This document shows positions 1 to 8,538 of a DNA stretch of 64,000 nucleotides, piece by piece. How positions within the stretch are numbered: position 1 is the first letter of the stretch; each line of letters opens with the position of its first letter. The DNA is from Bin87 sp965220265 (lineage in GTDB: Bacteria > Chloroflexota > Dehalococcoidia > Lucifugimonadales > UBA3495), in assembly GCA_965220265.1 (NCBI GenBank), contig CBDCPM010000004.1, positions 1,550,001 to 1,614,000 of the forward strand. The letters are read 5' to 3'. The notes beneath the pieces are model-generated. The model was not told the DNA's origin. It did no database searches and saw nothing but the letters and a program-made list of their open reading frames with translations. Position numbers and translations under genes: made by a program.

Positions 1-449
1 ACGGCAATGCCCGGGAACATCACTCCGTCAGTTGGCTCAACCGCCAAGGCGATTCCCGCCACGGTTTCGGGCGTCCACCGCACTTTGGCTGCTTCGCAGA
101 CGGCGTAAACCGCAGCAGTTATGTCGGCGCTGCTGCTTCCCATACCTTTGCCCACTGGCAGAGGATTGGCCACGGCAACATCGGCAATCAAGCCGGAAAC
201 GCCCAAGCAATTTTGCAGCCGGTTCAGCGTGAGCGCCACGGCCTGCCGGGTTTTGGGGAGTTGGTCGATCCCTCGCACGCAGTCGTCCGGCGTGACGCCA
301 CGGGAAACTGTCAGGGTCACCGTGGCCCGCGAAAACTGATTTATCGGGCAGGTGACCAGGAAGTCGACTCCGCCGGTCATTCCCTGCACCAGTTCGCCGC
401 AGGTGCCCGGGGCCAGGGCAGAAGCCGTTCCCAATGTCTCGCCAGTCAT
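1..449 (-). CDS. pduX: PduX-like L-threonine kinase (GHMP family), C-terminus off window
   Basis: A GHMP-family small-molecule kinase; PduX-type enzymes phosphorylate L-threonine to make the aminopropanol precursor of the cobalamin nucleotide loop. My reverse translation from the ATG at 449 gives about 149 residues that run off the left edge. Visible are the family N-terminus APGTCGELVQGMTGG, then DFLVTCPIN, and the ATP-binding glycine/serine loop PVGKGMGSSSADI near residue 100. An in-frame GTG lies one codon upstream (452). The gene follows cobU by about 35 bases on the same strand after cobQ, which supports a cobalamin role. Family assignment is strong; substrate is inferred from the motif and the neighbours. 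The C-terminal half is not in the window. Confidence 0.82.
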   Translation of the reverse strand, partial: MTGETLGTASALAPGTCGELVQGMTGGVDFLVTCPINQFSRATVTLTVSRGVTPDDCVRGIDQLPKTRQAVALTLNRLQNCLGVSGLIADVAVANPLPVGKGMGSSSADITAAVYAVCEAAKVRWTPETVAGIALAVEPTDGVMFPGIA

Positions 450-486
450 CACACCAGGGAAATGCCGCGCCCGCAGCGACCGCCGG

Positions 487-1056
487 TCAGGCGCCGGTCC
501 TCCGGGGCTTGATCGGAACCGGCAACCCCGCCACTACCATCGTGACCTCGTCGGCAGCCTCCGCTACGGCTTGGTTCACCGTCCCCAGCAGGTCCTGGAA
601 TTGCCGCCCCATTCCGGACGTGGCTATCAACGAGTGCCCGACTTCGCTGCTAACTATCACCGCCTCGCAATCGGTTTCCCTGACATAAGACGCAAACCGT
701 CGCGCAGCGCCCACAATGCGAGCCTCCAACTCGATTGTCGGCGTACCTTCATGCTCCAACATCAGATTCGACACCCAAACATCCACGGAGTCGAGCAACA
801 AGATAAGCGGTTGGTTCGTTGTGCCTGTTTGGTCCTGCAGTGCGGCAACCGGGTTGAGCGGGGCCTCCAGGGTGCTCCATCTTCGGGGGCGACGCTGCCG
901 GTGCCGGTGGATACGCTCCGCCATTTCCTGGTCGACGGCTATTCCGGTAGCAACGTACAGGACCGGACCGCAGCCCGCGATTTCCAATGCCATTCGTTCG
1001 GCGTAGGCGCTTTTTCCCGACCGGATGCCGCCCAATACAAGATGTATCGAGCTCAT
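487..1056 (-). CDS. cobU: Adenosylcobinamide kinase / adenosylcobinamide-phosphate guanylyltransferase
   Basis: CobU phosphorylates adenosylcobinamide and then transfers GMP to it, a late step in assembly of the cobalamin nucleotide loop in the cytoplasm. The 189-residue protein has the N-terminal P-loop LGGIRSGKS at residues 8-16, the YVATG strand, the HRQRRP segment that carries the guanylylated histidine region in CobU, and the conserved VIVSSEVGHSL motif near residue 137. Length matches the family (about 180-190). Its ATG overlaps the cobQ stop as ATGA at 1053-1056, so translation is probably coupled. The gene lies between cobQ and a threonine kinase. Confidence 0.95.
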   Translation of the reverse strand: MSSIHLVLGGIRSGKSAYAERMALEIAGCGPVLYVATGIAVDQEMAERIHRHRQRRPRRWSTLEAPLNPVAALQDQTGTTNQPLILLLDSVDVWVSNLMLEHEGTPTIELEARIVGAARRFASYVRETDCEAVIVSSEVGHSLIATSGMGRQFQDLLGTVNQAVAEAADEVTMVVAGLPVPIKPRRTGA

Positions 1057-2618
1057 AACGCCGGTGTTAACCCCAGCATTTCGTAGACCGAATCCATACG
1101 CAGGCTATCCCTGACCCAGTCGGCGAGTCGGTCATACTCACGATCGCGGGCCACATCCACCCCTGCCGGTAGCCTGACCCCTCTGCGCCGGGCCAGTTCT
1201 CCCAGGATTGCGCGCCTGACTCCGGCATTGTGAAACAACCCGTGGATGTATGTCCCCATGACGCGGCCGTTTGCGTCGAGCGCGCCATCCAACGCCGTTT
1301 CTGGCGTGATCGCTGCGTCGGCTCGGTCGACCACGGCAAACGGGGGTATAACGCTTTCTCCCGAGGTTCGCCCCATGTGTATCTCGTAACCAACTACCGT
1401 CTCGCCAACGGCGCCGGACATCAGGTGTCCATGTGTAGACGCCTCTTGTCGTACGGTGGCCTCCACCCGGTGGGTTTCTTTGGTCCCGGTGAAGGTTGTC
1501 ACTAGCGGAAGTAGACCTAAACCATGCGCCTCTCCAATGGCAGATTCGATTAGGTCCGGGTCCAACAGGGTTTGGCCCAGCATTTGGTATCCGCCGCAGA
1601 TTCCGATCACAGAGGAACCGTGGTCGATGGCGCCCAACACTGCTTGGGATAATCCCTGCTGCTCCATCCACATCAGGTCCGGGATGGTTGTCTTACTTCC
1701 CGGCAGGATGACCAGATCTGGGCGACCGAGCCGCTCGCCGCTCTGGACGTACCTCAGGGATACGCCCGGCTCCCGCGCCAGCGGGTCGAAGTCGTCGAAG
1801 TTTGAGATGTGCGGGACATGGACCACCGCGACGTCCAAAACGTCAGGCGCAGATGCACGCGGCGGAGTGAAATCCAGTGCAACGGAATCCTCTTCTGGAA
1901 TATGGATGTCTCGGAAATGGTGTACGACCCCGATCACTGGTTTGCCCGTGTAATCTTCCAGCCATGTCAGACCGTCGGTCAACAGCGATGCGTCGCCGCG
2001 GAACTTGTTGATCAATAGCCCCTTGACCCTGTCTCGCTCGGCTTCGTCCAGGAGCTGCAGTGTTCCCACAAGCGAAGCAAACACCCCGCCCCGATCAATG
2101 TCGCCACACAGCAGGACCGGCGCGTTGGCGTAAAGAGCGACGCGCATGTTGACGATTTCAGTTGCCTTCAGATTGATCTCCGCCGGGCTCCCGGCACCCT
2201 CGATCACCACGACATCGTGCTGGCTGCGAAGAATATCCAGGGAATTTGATACCGATTCCCAGAGGGTGGCTTTGAGGTCGAGATAGTCGCGAGCCCGAGC
2301 GGAGGTTAGGGGGCGCCCCATGAGCACCACTTGGGCGTGACTGTCCGCCTCGGGCTTGAGCAGGACGGGGTTCATTTCCACACGGGCTTCAACACCGGCA
2401 GCTTCGGCCTGGACGGCCTGGGCGCGACCGATCTCCCCGCCATCAGGGGTGACGTACGAGTTGTTGGACATGTTCTGCGCCTTGAACGGCGCAACCCGCA
2501 GTCCGTCCTGCCGGAATATGCGGCACAGCGCCGATACCAGGACGCTCTTTCCAACGTGAGACGCGGTGCCCTGGACCATTATTACCCGGCCCGCGGGAGA
2601 GTTGTTTTGAATCGTCAT
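1053..2618 (-). CDS. cobQ: Cobyric acid synthase (glutamine-dependent amidase)
   Basis: CobQ/CbiP amidates four carboxyl side chains of adenosylcobyrinic acid a,c-diamide using glutamine and ATP. From the ATG at 2618 the product is 521 residues. It has the ATP-binding GTASHVGKS at 17-25, the AQNMSNNS and QAVQAEAAG segments of the synthetase domain, VIEGAGSPAEINL, and a class I glutamine-amidotransferase domain with the nucleophile in GICGGYQ (Cys about 341). The open frame extends upstream to a TTG at 2675, but the first residues there are unlike the family, so the ATG is preferred; no strong ribosome binding site is visible for either. It is the first gene of the run cobQ-cobU-pduX. I see no convincing cobalamin riboswitch upstream. 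Confidence 0.94.
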   Translation of the reverse strand: MTIQNNSPAGRVIMVQGTASHVGKSVLVSALCRIFRQDGLRVAPFKAQNMSNNSYVTPDGGEIGRAQAVQAEAAGVEARVEMNPVLLKPEADSHAQVVLMGRPLTSARARDYLDLKATLWESVSNSLDILRSQHDVVVIEGAGSPAEINLKATEIVNMRVALYANAPVLLCGDIDRGGVFASLVGTLQLLDEAERDRVKGLLINKFRGDASLLTDGLTWLEDYTGKPVIGVVHHFRDIHIPEEDSVALDFTPPRASAPDVLDVAVVHVPHISNFDDFDPLAREPGVSLRYVQSGERLGRPDLVILPGSKTTIPDLMWMEQQGLSQAVLGAIDHGSSVIGICGGYQMLGQTLLDPDLIESAIGEAHGLGLLPLVTTFTGTKETHRVEATVRQEASTHGHLMSGAVGETVVGYEIHMGRTSGESVIPPFAVVDRADAAITPETALDGALDANGRVMGTYIHGLFHNAGVRRAILGELARRRGVRLPAGVDVARDREYDRLADWVRDSLRMDSVYEMLGLTPAL

Positions 2619-2803
2619 CGTAGGTACCGTAGTCCGTCTCGTATTGCCGCGCCGCGAAAGGTTTGTCACCGGCAATTAAACCACAGTTTCTGCGCTGGTG
2701 ATTTACGATTTGGAGCCAACTGTCTCATGGTCCCGTTTTCGGGCGTAACACGCCCTGTCGCTATGCTGGGCCGTACTGTGTTACCCGTCCGTTGCTAATT
2801 GGG

Positions 2804-4237
2804 ATGTTGGATGCTACCGTTACCCGCGTGCGCGCCCGAATAATTCCGTGGCCGACGGGTCTGACAGCTCCATGGATACTGTTTCCCGCTCGCCGGTGCC
2901 TGATGATCTTGGTCGCCGTCACGACGGTTCTGCTGGCTGCGGCAGCCTGCGCCTCTGATCAGGCCCGTACCGAAAATAACGAAGTCTCCATGCCTATCAA
3001 CCGCATCGCATACATCGACTCCGACAGCCAGCTGGTCACCTCCAACCCTGACGGCTCCGGTCGGAACCTGCTGACTGCCGGTTCCGTAGCACGCGCCCGC
3101 GGAGTCTTGGCCCAGGCTGAGCGCCGCGATCTGATATATAGTTGGCCAGTGTGGTCGCCGGATGGCTCCCGTATCGCGGTTTCTGTCCTGCGCGGCAACT
3201 CTCCCAGCGATGCACAGATTAGTGTCTACTCTCTGGAATCGTCCACCGGAGTCGGCGGAGCGGCATTCGTCAACGAGGCTCCGCTTACCATCGCGGACGG
3301 TACTCCTCACTACGTGCAGTGGTCCCCCGACGGGCAAAAAATGGGCGTGACGGCGGCGACTCCCGAAGGCCTGACGCTTTTCGTCGTATACGCCACAGCA
3401 TCGCCGCAGTCGGATTCTCCTGCGGTTCCAATAGCGGTGCAGCGGGGCGCGCCTCTGTATTTCGACTGGTCGCCCAATAGTGCCGCACTGGCGGTTCACA
3501 GTGGCGAGGAAGTGCTTCTGGTCAGGTTGGACCATGATGGTCAACAGTTCAATGCGCAGCCTTTGGCCCGCTCCCGTTCGTTCCGCACCCCTGCATGGTC
3601 TCCAAACGGGGCCCGGTTGGCCTGGTCGGCACCCGGCGGAGACAGCGAAGCGCTATGGGTGGCACAACCCGACCAACCCGATGCGGCTCCCCTCCGGTTA
3701 GCCGAGGTTGAGGGCGCATGCGCTTTCCTGTGGTCGTCCAACGGCGAGGTTATTGCCGTGGCGGATCGTCAGATCGCCGGTTCTCCCGCCTATCGCCGGC
3801 TGCGCTTGTTGGCCGTTGACGGCAGTGCGGAACGCCTTGTCAAGGAAGATGATTGGGTGCTGGGTTTCTTCTGGGAACCGCAGGGTGACCGCTTGGCTTG
3901 GGTCGCCCTCAACCCGGAAGAGCGCACGATGGAGTGGAGAATGGTCCCCGGTCTGGCGTCCGGTGACTTGGAAGATAATGCGCTCGCGGGGCTCCGATTC
4001 TCGCCCAGCGGGGAAACTTTCTTGATGCTGGCCTTCTTTGACCAGTACGCCAGGAGCCATTCGCCCTGGGCTCCAGACGGCTCGGCCCTTGTCGTGGCTG
4101 GGACGCAACAATATCTGTCGGAAAGGCGCAACGGCAGCAGCGGAGGAGGCTCCAGGGTGTACGTCTTGGAAACTGCCGACGGTGGACAGTTGCGCGACAT
4201 CGCCAACGGCAGCATCGCGGTTTGGTCGACGCGCTGA
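2804..4237 (+). CDS. TolB-like beta-propeller lipoprotein
   Basis: A likely exported lipoprotein carrying WD40/TolB-type beta-propeller repeats, probably a binding or scaffold protein on the outside of the membrane. The signal segment ILVAVTTVLLAAAACASDQ places the lipidated Cys at about residue 49 from the ATG at 2804, preceded by an arginine pair. The rest has at least six recurring WSPDG or WSPNSA blades such as VWSPDGSRIAVS, QWSPDGQKMGV, DWSPNSAALAV and AWSPNGARLAW. The start is uncertain: TTG 2792, ATG 2804, GTG 2828 and ATG 2903 are all in frame, and 2903 gives a compact signal peptide. It is followed with a 16-base overlap by an LprG-like lipoprotein gene and then an MFS pump, so the three may form one export unit. 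Ligand unknown. Confidence 0.72.
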   Translation: MLDATVTRVRARIIPWPTGLTAPWILFPARRCLMILVAVTTVLLAAAACASDQARTENNEVSMPINRIAYIDSDSQLVTSNPDGSGRNLLTAGSVARARGVLAQAERRDLIYSWPVWSPDGSRIAVSVLRGNSPSDAQISVYSLESSTGVGGAAFVNEAPLTIADGTPHYVQWSPDGQKMGVTAATPEGLTLFVVYATASPQSDSPAVPIAVQRGAPLYFDWSPNSAALAVHSGEEVLLVRLDHDGQQFNAQPLARSRSFRTPAWSPNGARLAWSAPGGDSEALWVAQPDQPDAAPLRLAEVEGACAFLWSSNGEVIAVADRQIAGSPAYRRLRLLAVDGSAERLVKEDDWVLGFFWEPQGDRLAWVALNPEERTMEWRMVPGLASGDLEDNALAGLRFSPSGETFLMLAFFDQYARSHSPWAPDGSALVVAGTQQYLSERRNGSSGGGSRVYVLETADGGQLRDIANGSIAVWSTR

Positions 4238-4998
4238 CAGCGGCCAGGGCCGGGTTATATCTGGCCGCGCTTATCGGAATAATTTGGACTGCCTTGGCAT
4301 GCGGTAACCAGCCGCCGGACCCCGTCACACCTGCTCCCGACCCCGCGTCGCTGCTGGCGGAAACCGCTACCAATCTGCGGGCAATTCGATCAGCGGAATT
4401 CGAGGTGACGCACGAAGTGGGAAGCATGTACGTACCCAACTTTGGGGCCAAAATTACCGAAATTGCTGGGACGTGGGACGCCACCTCCGGGACTGAACTT
4501 TCTATCGATGCCTATCTCGTGGCCCGCCCGGAAGTTGATCCCCAATCCGGCTCTTATGTCCAATTGCGCGCTGTCGTCACGCCGCAGGGATATTTTTCCA
4601 TAGAACCGATATCCGGCCTGTGGCTCAAACAGCCCACCTCATCCGCGCCCCTTTCGGTCAATCGTCTACAGCACATCGTCTCGGACTTGGTCGGCGAGAT
4701 TGAAAATCCTGTCCTGGTGGGTGAGGAGGCAATCGACGGCGTTCCGACGTACAGAATTAGAGGCGCTGTTTCAGCGTCCTCAATGGACTGGCTCCCCATC
4801 ACCGCCTCTGAGGGCCAGTCCTTGCAGATCGAGGTCTGGACCGACACTGGCCAAAAACTGCTGCGCCGGATAAACGCTGTAGGAGCGGTCGGGGTGTTCG
4901 ACTCTCCCGAAACCAGCCGCACGATCTTCCTCACGAATATCGGAGAGCCAGTAACCATCACTCGTCCGGAACAGTTCATAGATCTGTCTGGCGGCTAG
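4222..4998 (+). CDS. LppX/LprA/LprF/LprG-like lipoprotein
   Basis: The 258-residue product resembles the LppX_LprAFG lipoprotein family, whose mycobacterial members bind triacylated glycolipids in a hydrophobic cavity and move them to the outer envelope. Seen here are a short hydrophobic signal with lipobox TALAC (Cys27), then a helix-plus-curved-sheet pattern: LLAETATNLRAIRSAEFEVTH near the start, LQHIVSDLVGEIENPVLVG in the middle, and VPTYRIRGAV followed by an IEVWTDT strand. The start is a TTG at 4222 overlapping the upstream stop. The next gene, 28 bases downstream, encodes a DHA2-type MFS transporter, matching the mycobacterial lprG-p55 order. Family membership is by pattern recognition, not a search; the glycolipid role is inferred. 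Confidence 0.7.
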   Translation: MVDALTAARAGLYLAALIGIIWTALACGNQPPDPVTPAPDPASLLAETATNLRAIRSAEFEVTHEVGSMYVPNFGAKITEIAGTWDATSGTELSIDAYLVARPEVDPQSGSYVQLRAVVTPQGYFSIEPISGLWLKQPTSSAPLSVNRLQHIVSDLVGEIENPVLVGEEAIDGVPTYRIRGAVSASSMDWLPITASEGQSLQIEVWTDTGQKLLRRINAVGAVGVFDSPETSRTIFLTNIGEPVTITRPEQFIDLSGG

Positions 4999-5026
4999 CT
5001 CCCCTGGGACCGGGCTGGCTGCCCAA

Positions 5027-6565
5027 ATGCATACTGCGTTCACTCCGCCACGGTTATCGCCGTGGGTTCTGGTCGGGACCGTCGCTGCCGGCACATTCGT
5101 TACGGCTCTGGATCAGACGGTGGTGATCATCGCGCTGCCCGCGATCATGGCCGATCTCAAGATCCCGATCCTTCGGTTCGAATCGGTGATCTGGATCGTA
5201 ACCGCTTATTTGCTCGGATACACAGCCGCTATGCCGTTGCTCGGTCGGTTGGCCGACGTACACGGTTACCGGCGGGTATACCTGCTGTCGCTGTCCGTCT
5301 TCGCAATCGGTACGACCCTCGTCGCTCTCGCCGGGCAGTGGCAGTGGCTCAACGGTAATTTGGAGCCGCTGTACCAGATAATCGCTGCCCGGGTGCTCCA
5401 GGCTATCGGTGGGGGTGGCGCGGTACCGGTCAGCCTGGCCGTCGCTGCGGGTTTGGTCCCGCCTGCCCAACGCGGCTTGGCCCTCGGAGTCGTGGCCGGC
5501 GCTGCTGAGGCGGGAAGCATGCTCGGTCCGGCATACGGAGGAGCGGTGATCGAGCTGTGGGGATGGCGCGCCATATTCTGGCTCAACGTCCCCCAGGCTG
5601 CCACTATCGCCGCAGCACTCCTGTTCCTGCCTGACCGGCGCAGCGAAGGAGCACGGATGGACTATCCAGGAGCCGTGTTGCTTACTATCGCACTTGTCTT
5701 GCTGTGTCTGGCCATGGCGCACGACGGTTTGTTCCGTCTGTCTTCTTTGACGCCGTGGTGGCTTCTGGCCGGAAGCTCGTTGTGTGCCGTTGCTTTGGTC
5801 GTTGTCCATTTCCGCGCCGCGCAGCCACTCGTCTCCCCAATACTGCTGCGGGCTCGTGCCTACCTCTTGGCCAACTTCGTTCAATTGCTGGTCGGCGTCG
5901 TCCTGATTGTGGCGATGGCGAGCACGGTGATCATGGCCAACACGGTGATGAATGTACCGCAACGGCCCGTCGACTCGTTCACTGCGGCTTTGTGGCTACT
6001 CAGGATGACGGCGACGATCCCGTTGTTGGCTGTCATCGGCGGCCTCCTTTTACGATGGTTGGACGCGCGATGGATCACCGTGTTCGGGTTGGCGCTTGTC
6101 GCTGTCGCGATGTTTCGCCTGGGCGGGTGGACGATCGAGATCGCTGAACCCCGGCTGACGATCGATATGGTTCTGGCCGGCTCTGGTTTTGGCCTAGTGG
6201 TAGCTCCCCTGATGCATCGGGCTGTAGTCGCTGCTCCCCCCAATTACCTGGCCGTGGCTGCGTCGATGATTATCGTGGCCCGCATGCTGGGGATGACGCT
6301 CGGGATCGCCGCGCTCTCCGCTTGGGGCATCAATCAGATGCTCGCGATATTGACCGAAACGCCCTCTCCTCTCACCATGCCCGATTTGGACGACAGCGCC
6401 CGAGCCCGGGAGTTTGCCGAGTACCGGCGGTTCTTGCAAACGGCGAGCCTGGATTTGTTCCACTCGTTTTATCGGTCTGCGGGATTCGTTGCCATCGTCG
6501 CCATCGTCCTCGCTCTCCTGATGCGTCCTGGCTCCTTGGAGCGGCTGGAGCGGGTCGACCCATAG
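5027..6565 (+). CDS. MFS transporter of the DHA2 (14-helix) type, P55-like
   Basis: An inner-membrane drug/proton antiporter-type carrier of 512 residues with about 14 hydrophobic segments. It has the motif C/D1 style start TFVTALDQTVVIIALPAI at 22-39, the loop GRLADVHGYRRVYL (motif A variant, near 74-87), the ARVLQAIGGGGAVPVSLA helix (motif B/C region) and the family motif GPAYGGAVIELWGWRAIFWLN. These features fit DHA2 exporters such as P55/EmrB. The gene directly follows an LppX/LprG-like lipoprotein, so in analogy with mycobacteria the pump may work with the lipoprotein on lipids or hydrophobic compounds; that is inference. No terminator is obvious after it. Start ATG at 5027. Confidence 0.85.
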   Translation: MHTAFTPPRLSPWVLVGTVAAGTFVTALDQTVVIIALPAIMADLKIPILRFESVIWIVTAYLLGYTAAMPLLGRLADVHGYRRVYLLSLSVFAIGTTLVALAGQWQWLNGNLEPLYQIIAARVLQAIGGGGAVPVSLAVAAGLVPPAQRGLALGVVAGAAEAGSMLGPAYGGAVIELWGWRAIFWLNVPQAATIAAALLFLPDRRSEGARMDYPGAVLLTIALVLLCLAMAHDGLFRLSSLTPWWLLAGSSLCAVALVVVHFRAAQPLVSPILLRARAYLLANFVQLLVGVVLIVAMASTVIMANTVMNVPQRPVDSFTAALWLLRMTATIPLLAVIGGLLLRWLDARWITVFGLALVAVAMFRLGGWTIEIAEPRLTIDMVLAGSGFGLVVAPLMHRAVVAAPPNYLAVAASMIIVARMLGMTLGIAALSAWGINQMLAILTETPSPLTMPDLDDSARAREFAEYRRFLQTASLDLFHSFYRSAGFVAIVAIVLALLMRPGSLERLERVDP

Positions 6566-6725
6566 TCCTCCAACCCTGTACCGTTCGTGACAATGCGGGA
6601 ACGTTTTAGCGTGCCGGGTTATGCTCGATTGGCAGCGGTTTGACCTGGTGATAGACTGCGCCTGAGCAAAGGGTAGAAGCTGGCGGTCGATCCGGCGGCA
6701 ACTCATCAACGTGGGAGGTGATCCG

Positions 6726-7517
6726 ATGATCCGATTGGGTGCAACAGGTTCCCCGGCACACCTCGACCTTTGCCGTGCGCTCGAAACGGTGTTCCGTCGC
6801 AACGGCGTCGAATTCGATTGGGTGCTCTACTCCGGTTACGATGAGATGGTTAATGCCTTCGCGCGTGGTGAAATCAACCTGGCATGGAACGGTCCGTTGT
6901 CGCATGTTAAGATGCGGCGTGCCTTGCCGGAAGGAGCTGCGGTGCTCGCTCTGCGCGATGTAGATATTGGTTTTACCACCAGGTTTATTACCCGGGCCGA
7001 TTCCGCGATCGACACCGTGGAGGATCTGCCCGGCACCCGTTTCGCGTTCGCTGCGCGCGATTCAGTGGAAGCAGGTCTATTGCCGGTCTATTTCCTCAAG
7101 CAAATGGGAATCCACCCCTCCCGCACGTTAGCTGCCGCCGATTTTTACGACCAACGCGACCCTCAACATAGCTCGGACCAGGTCGACGTGGCCCTCCAGA
7201 TATTGAGCCGCTCCTATGATGCGGGAGCCATTAGCGCTCGGGCGTTCGATACCTTGGGAGAACGGCACGGCATCGACACCGGTGATTTGAAGGTGTTCTG
7301 GAGCAGCCCCGGTTACAGCCACTGCTGTTTCACCGCCCGGCCCGAAGTTGATCCGGCCGAGGCTGCCCAGGTCACGGCGGCGTTGGTATCGGTCAACGAT
7401 GGCGATGAGGCCGGCCGCGCCGTGCTAAAGGCAGAGGCTTGCGACCGATTGCTGCCGGGCATTGAAGACGGATGGGAGTTGGTGGAAGCGGCCGCCTTGG
7501 CGGAAGGGCTCATCTGA
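6726..7517 (+). CDS. PhnD/SsuA/transferrin-like substrate-binding protein without signal peptide
   Basis: A 263-residue periplasmic-binding-protein fold of the phosphate/phosphonate (PhnD) type. The start ATG at 6726 is fixed by a strong ribosome binding site (GGGAGGTGATC) just upstream. Typical elements are FRRNGVEFDWVLYSGYDEM, the AWNGPLSHVKM segment, DLPGTRFAFAARDS, and QVDVALQILSRSYDAGAIS where the second lobe begins. No signal peptide or lipobox is visible, so either the protein acts in the cytoplasm or has been recruited to an enzymatic or sensing role. No ABC ATPase or permease gene is adjacent. It stands 103 bases ahead of a tightly packed catabolic operon, suggesting a link to that pathway. 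Ligand unknown. Confidence 0.72.
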   Translation: MIRLGATGSPAHLDLCRALETVFRRNGVEFDWVLYSGYDEMVNAFARGEINLAWNGPLSHVKMRRALPEGAAVLALRDVDIGFTTRFITRADSAIDTVEDLPGTRFAFAARDSVEAGLLPVYFLKQMGIHPSRTLAAADFYDQRDPQHSSDQVDVALQILSRSYDAGAISARAFDTLGERHGIDTGDLKVFWSSPGYSHCCFTARPEVDPAEAAQVTAALVSVNDGDEAGRAVLKAEACDRLLPGIEDGWELVEAAALAEGLI

Positions 7518-7620
7518 TCCCCGTCGGGCCGCACGATTTGACGCCAACCATAGTCGTATCGAAGATCGTTCGTTGTCCCCTGCCGAACCGACCTGGCTCG
7601 GGATCGCGGGAGTTTGAATT

Positions 7621-8523
7621 TTGACTGAAAAGATCGGTTTCATCGGTTTGGGTCGTATGGGTCTGCCCATGTCTTACAACCTGTTACGCGCCGGCTACGA
7701 CCTTATGGTTCATAATCGTAGCCAGGAAAAAGTTCGCCAGATCGCGGATGCCGGGGCTACCGCCGCATCCTCCACTGCCGAGGTCATGGCCAATTGCGAT
7801 GTCGTGCTGGCCTGCCTGCCCGACGTTGCGACCTGCGAGTCGGTTCTCCTCGGCGAGGATGGCGCGCTGCCCAACGCTCGTCCGGGCCAAATCATCGTCG
7901 ACCACAGCACCGTGGGCGCGTTGACCTCCAAAGACTGCGCCGCCGCCGCCGAAGGCCGGGGTGCGATGTTCCTGGACGCCCCAATCAGCGGCGGGACTGA
8001 GCGGGCCACCGACGGCACACTTACCATAATGGTTGGCGGCCCGACCGAAGCCTACCAGGCGGCCCAGCCCTTGTTCGATGTAATGGGAGCCGTTGTACGC
8101 CACGTGGGTCCCACTGGCTCCGGCACGGCCGCGAAGCTGGTGAACCAATTGTTGGTCGGCGTGCACAAGGTGGCGGCGGCGGAAGCTATGCTTTTGGCCG
8201 CCAAGTCTGGGGCCGACCCTGCACTGGTGTTTGAGCTCGTCAACTCCGGGTGGGGCCAGAGTTTCGTCCTTGGACGCAATGCCCCGGCCATGCTCGACCG
8301 TGATTTTGAAGGCGTCCGGACGCAGTTGCGCGTGTTTCTGAAGGATCTCGGCCTGATCCAGGAGATGGCGCGTGATCTGAAAACTCCAATCCCGGGAGGA
8401 GACCTCGCCTATCGACTCTTCCAGGAAGCCGTGGACCAGGGCCTGGGAGACTTGGACGGTGCGGCCATCGTTCTTCCCATGGAGGAGCAGGCGCAGTTCG
8501 AGATTCAGCGCACCGACGCTTGA
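7621..8523 (+). CDS. NAD(P)-dependent beta-hydroxyacid dehydrogenase (3-hydroxyisobutyrate dehydrogenase family)
   Basis: Oxidises a beta-hydroxy acid to the semialdehyde or reduces the reverse substrate, using NAD(P). The 300-residue protein has the Rossmann dinucleotide loop IGFIGLGRMGLPM at the N-terminus, the substrate-binding loop DAPISGGTERATDGTLT near 120, and the catalytic lysine in GSGTAAKLVNQLL (Lys172). All three family signatures are intact. The start is TTG at 7621, preceded by GGGAG about ten bases away; no ATG fits. It is the first gene of a tight run with a class IV aminotransferase, SMP-30 lactonase, amine oxidase and enolase-superfamily gene (15-38 base gaps or overlaps). 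Exact substrate (3-hydroxyisobutyrate, tartronate semialdehyde, or another acid) cannot be told. Confidence 0.88.
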   Translation: MTEKIGFIGLGRMGLPMSYNLLRAGYDLMVHNRSQEKVRQIADAGATAASSTAEVMANCDVVLACLPDVATCESVLLGEDGALPNARPGQIIVDHSTVGALTSKDCAAAAEGRGAMFLDAPISGGTERATDGTLTIMVGGPTEAYQAAQPLFDVMGAVVRHVGPTGSGTAAKLVNQLLVGVHKVAAAEAMLLAAKSGADPALVFELVNSGWGQSFVLGRNAPAMLDRDFEGVRTQLRVFLKDLGLIQEMARDLKTPIPGGDLAYRLFQEAVDQGLGDLDGAAIVLPMEEQAQFEIQRTDA

Positions 8524-8538
8524 TGAGGGATGGTAACA

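Noticed and set aside
2619..2803. Cobalamin riboswitch ahead of cobQ
   Set aside because: No conserved B12-box or core sequence could be read on the minus strand.
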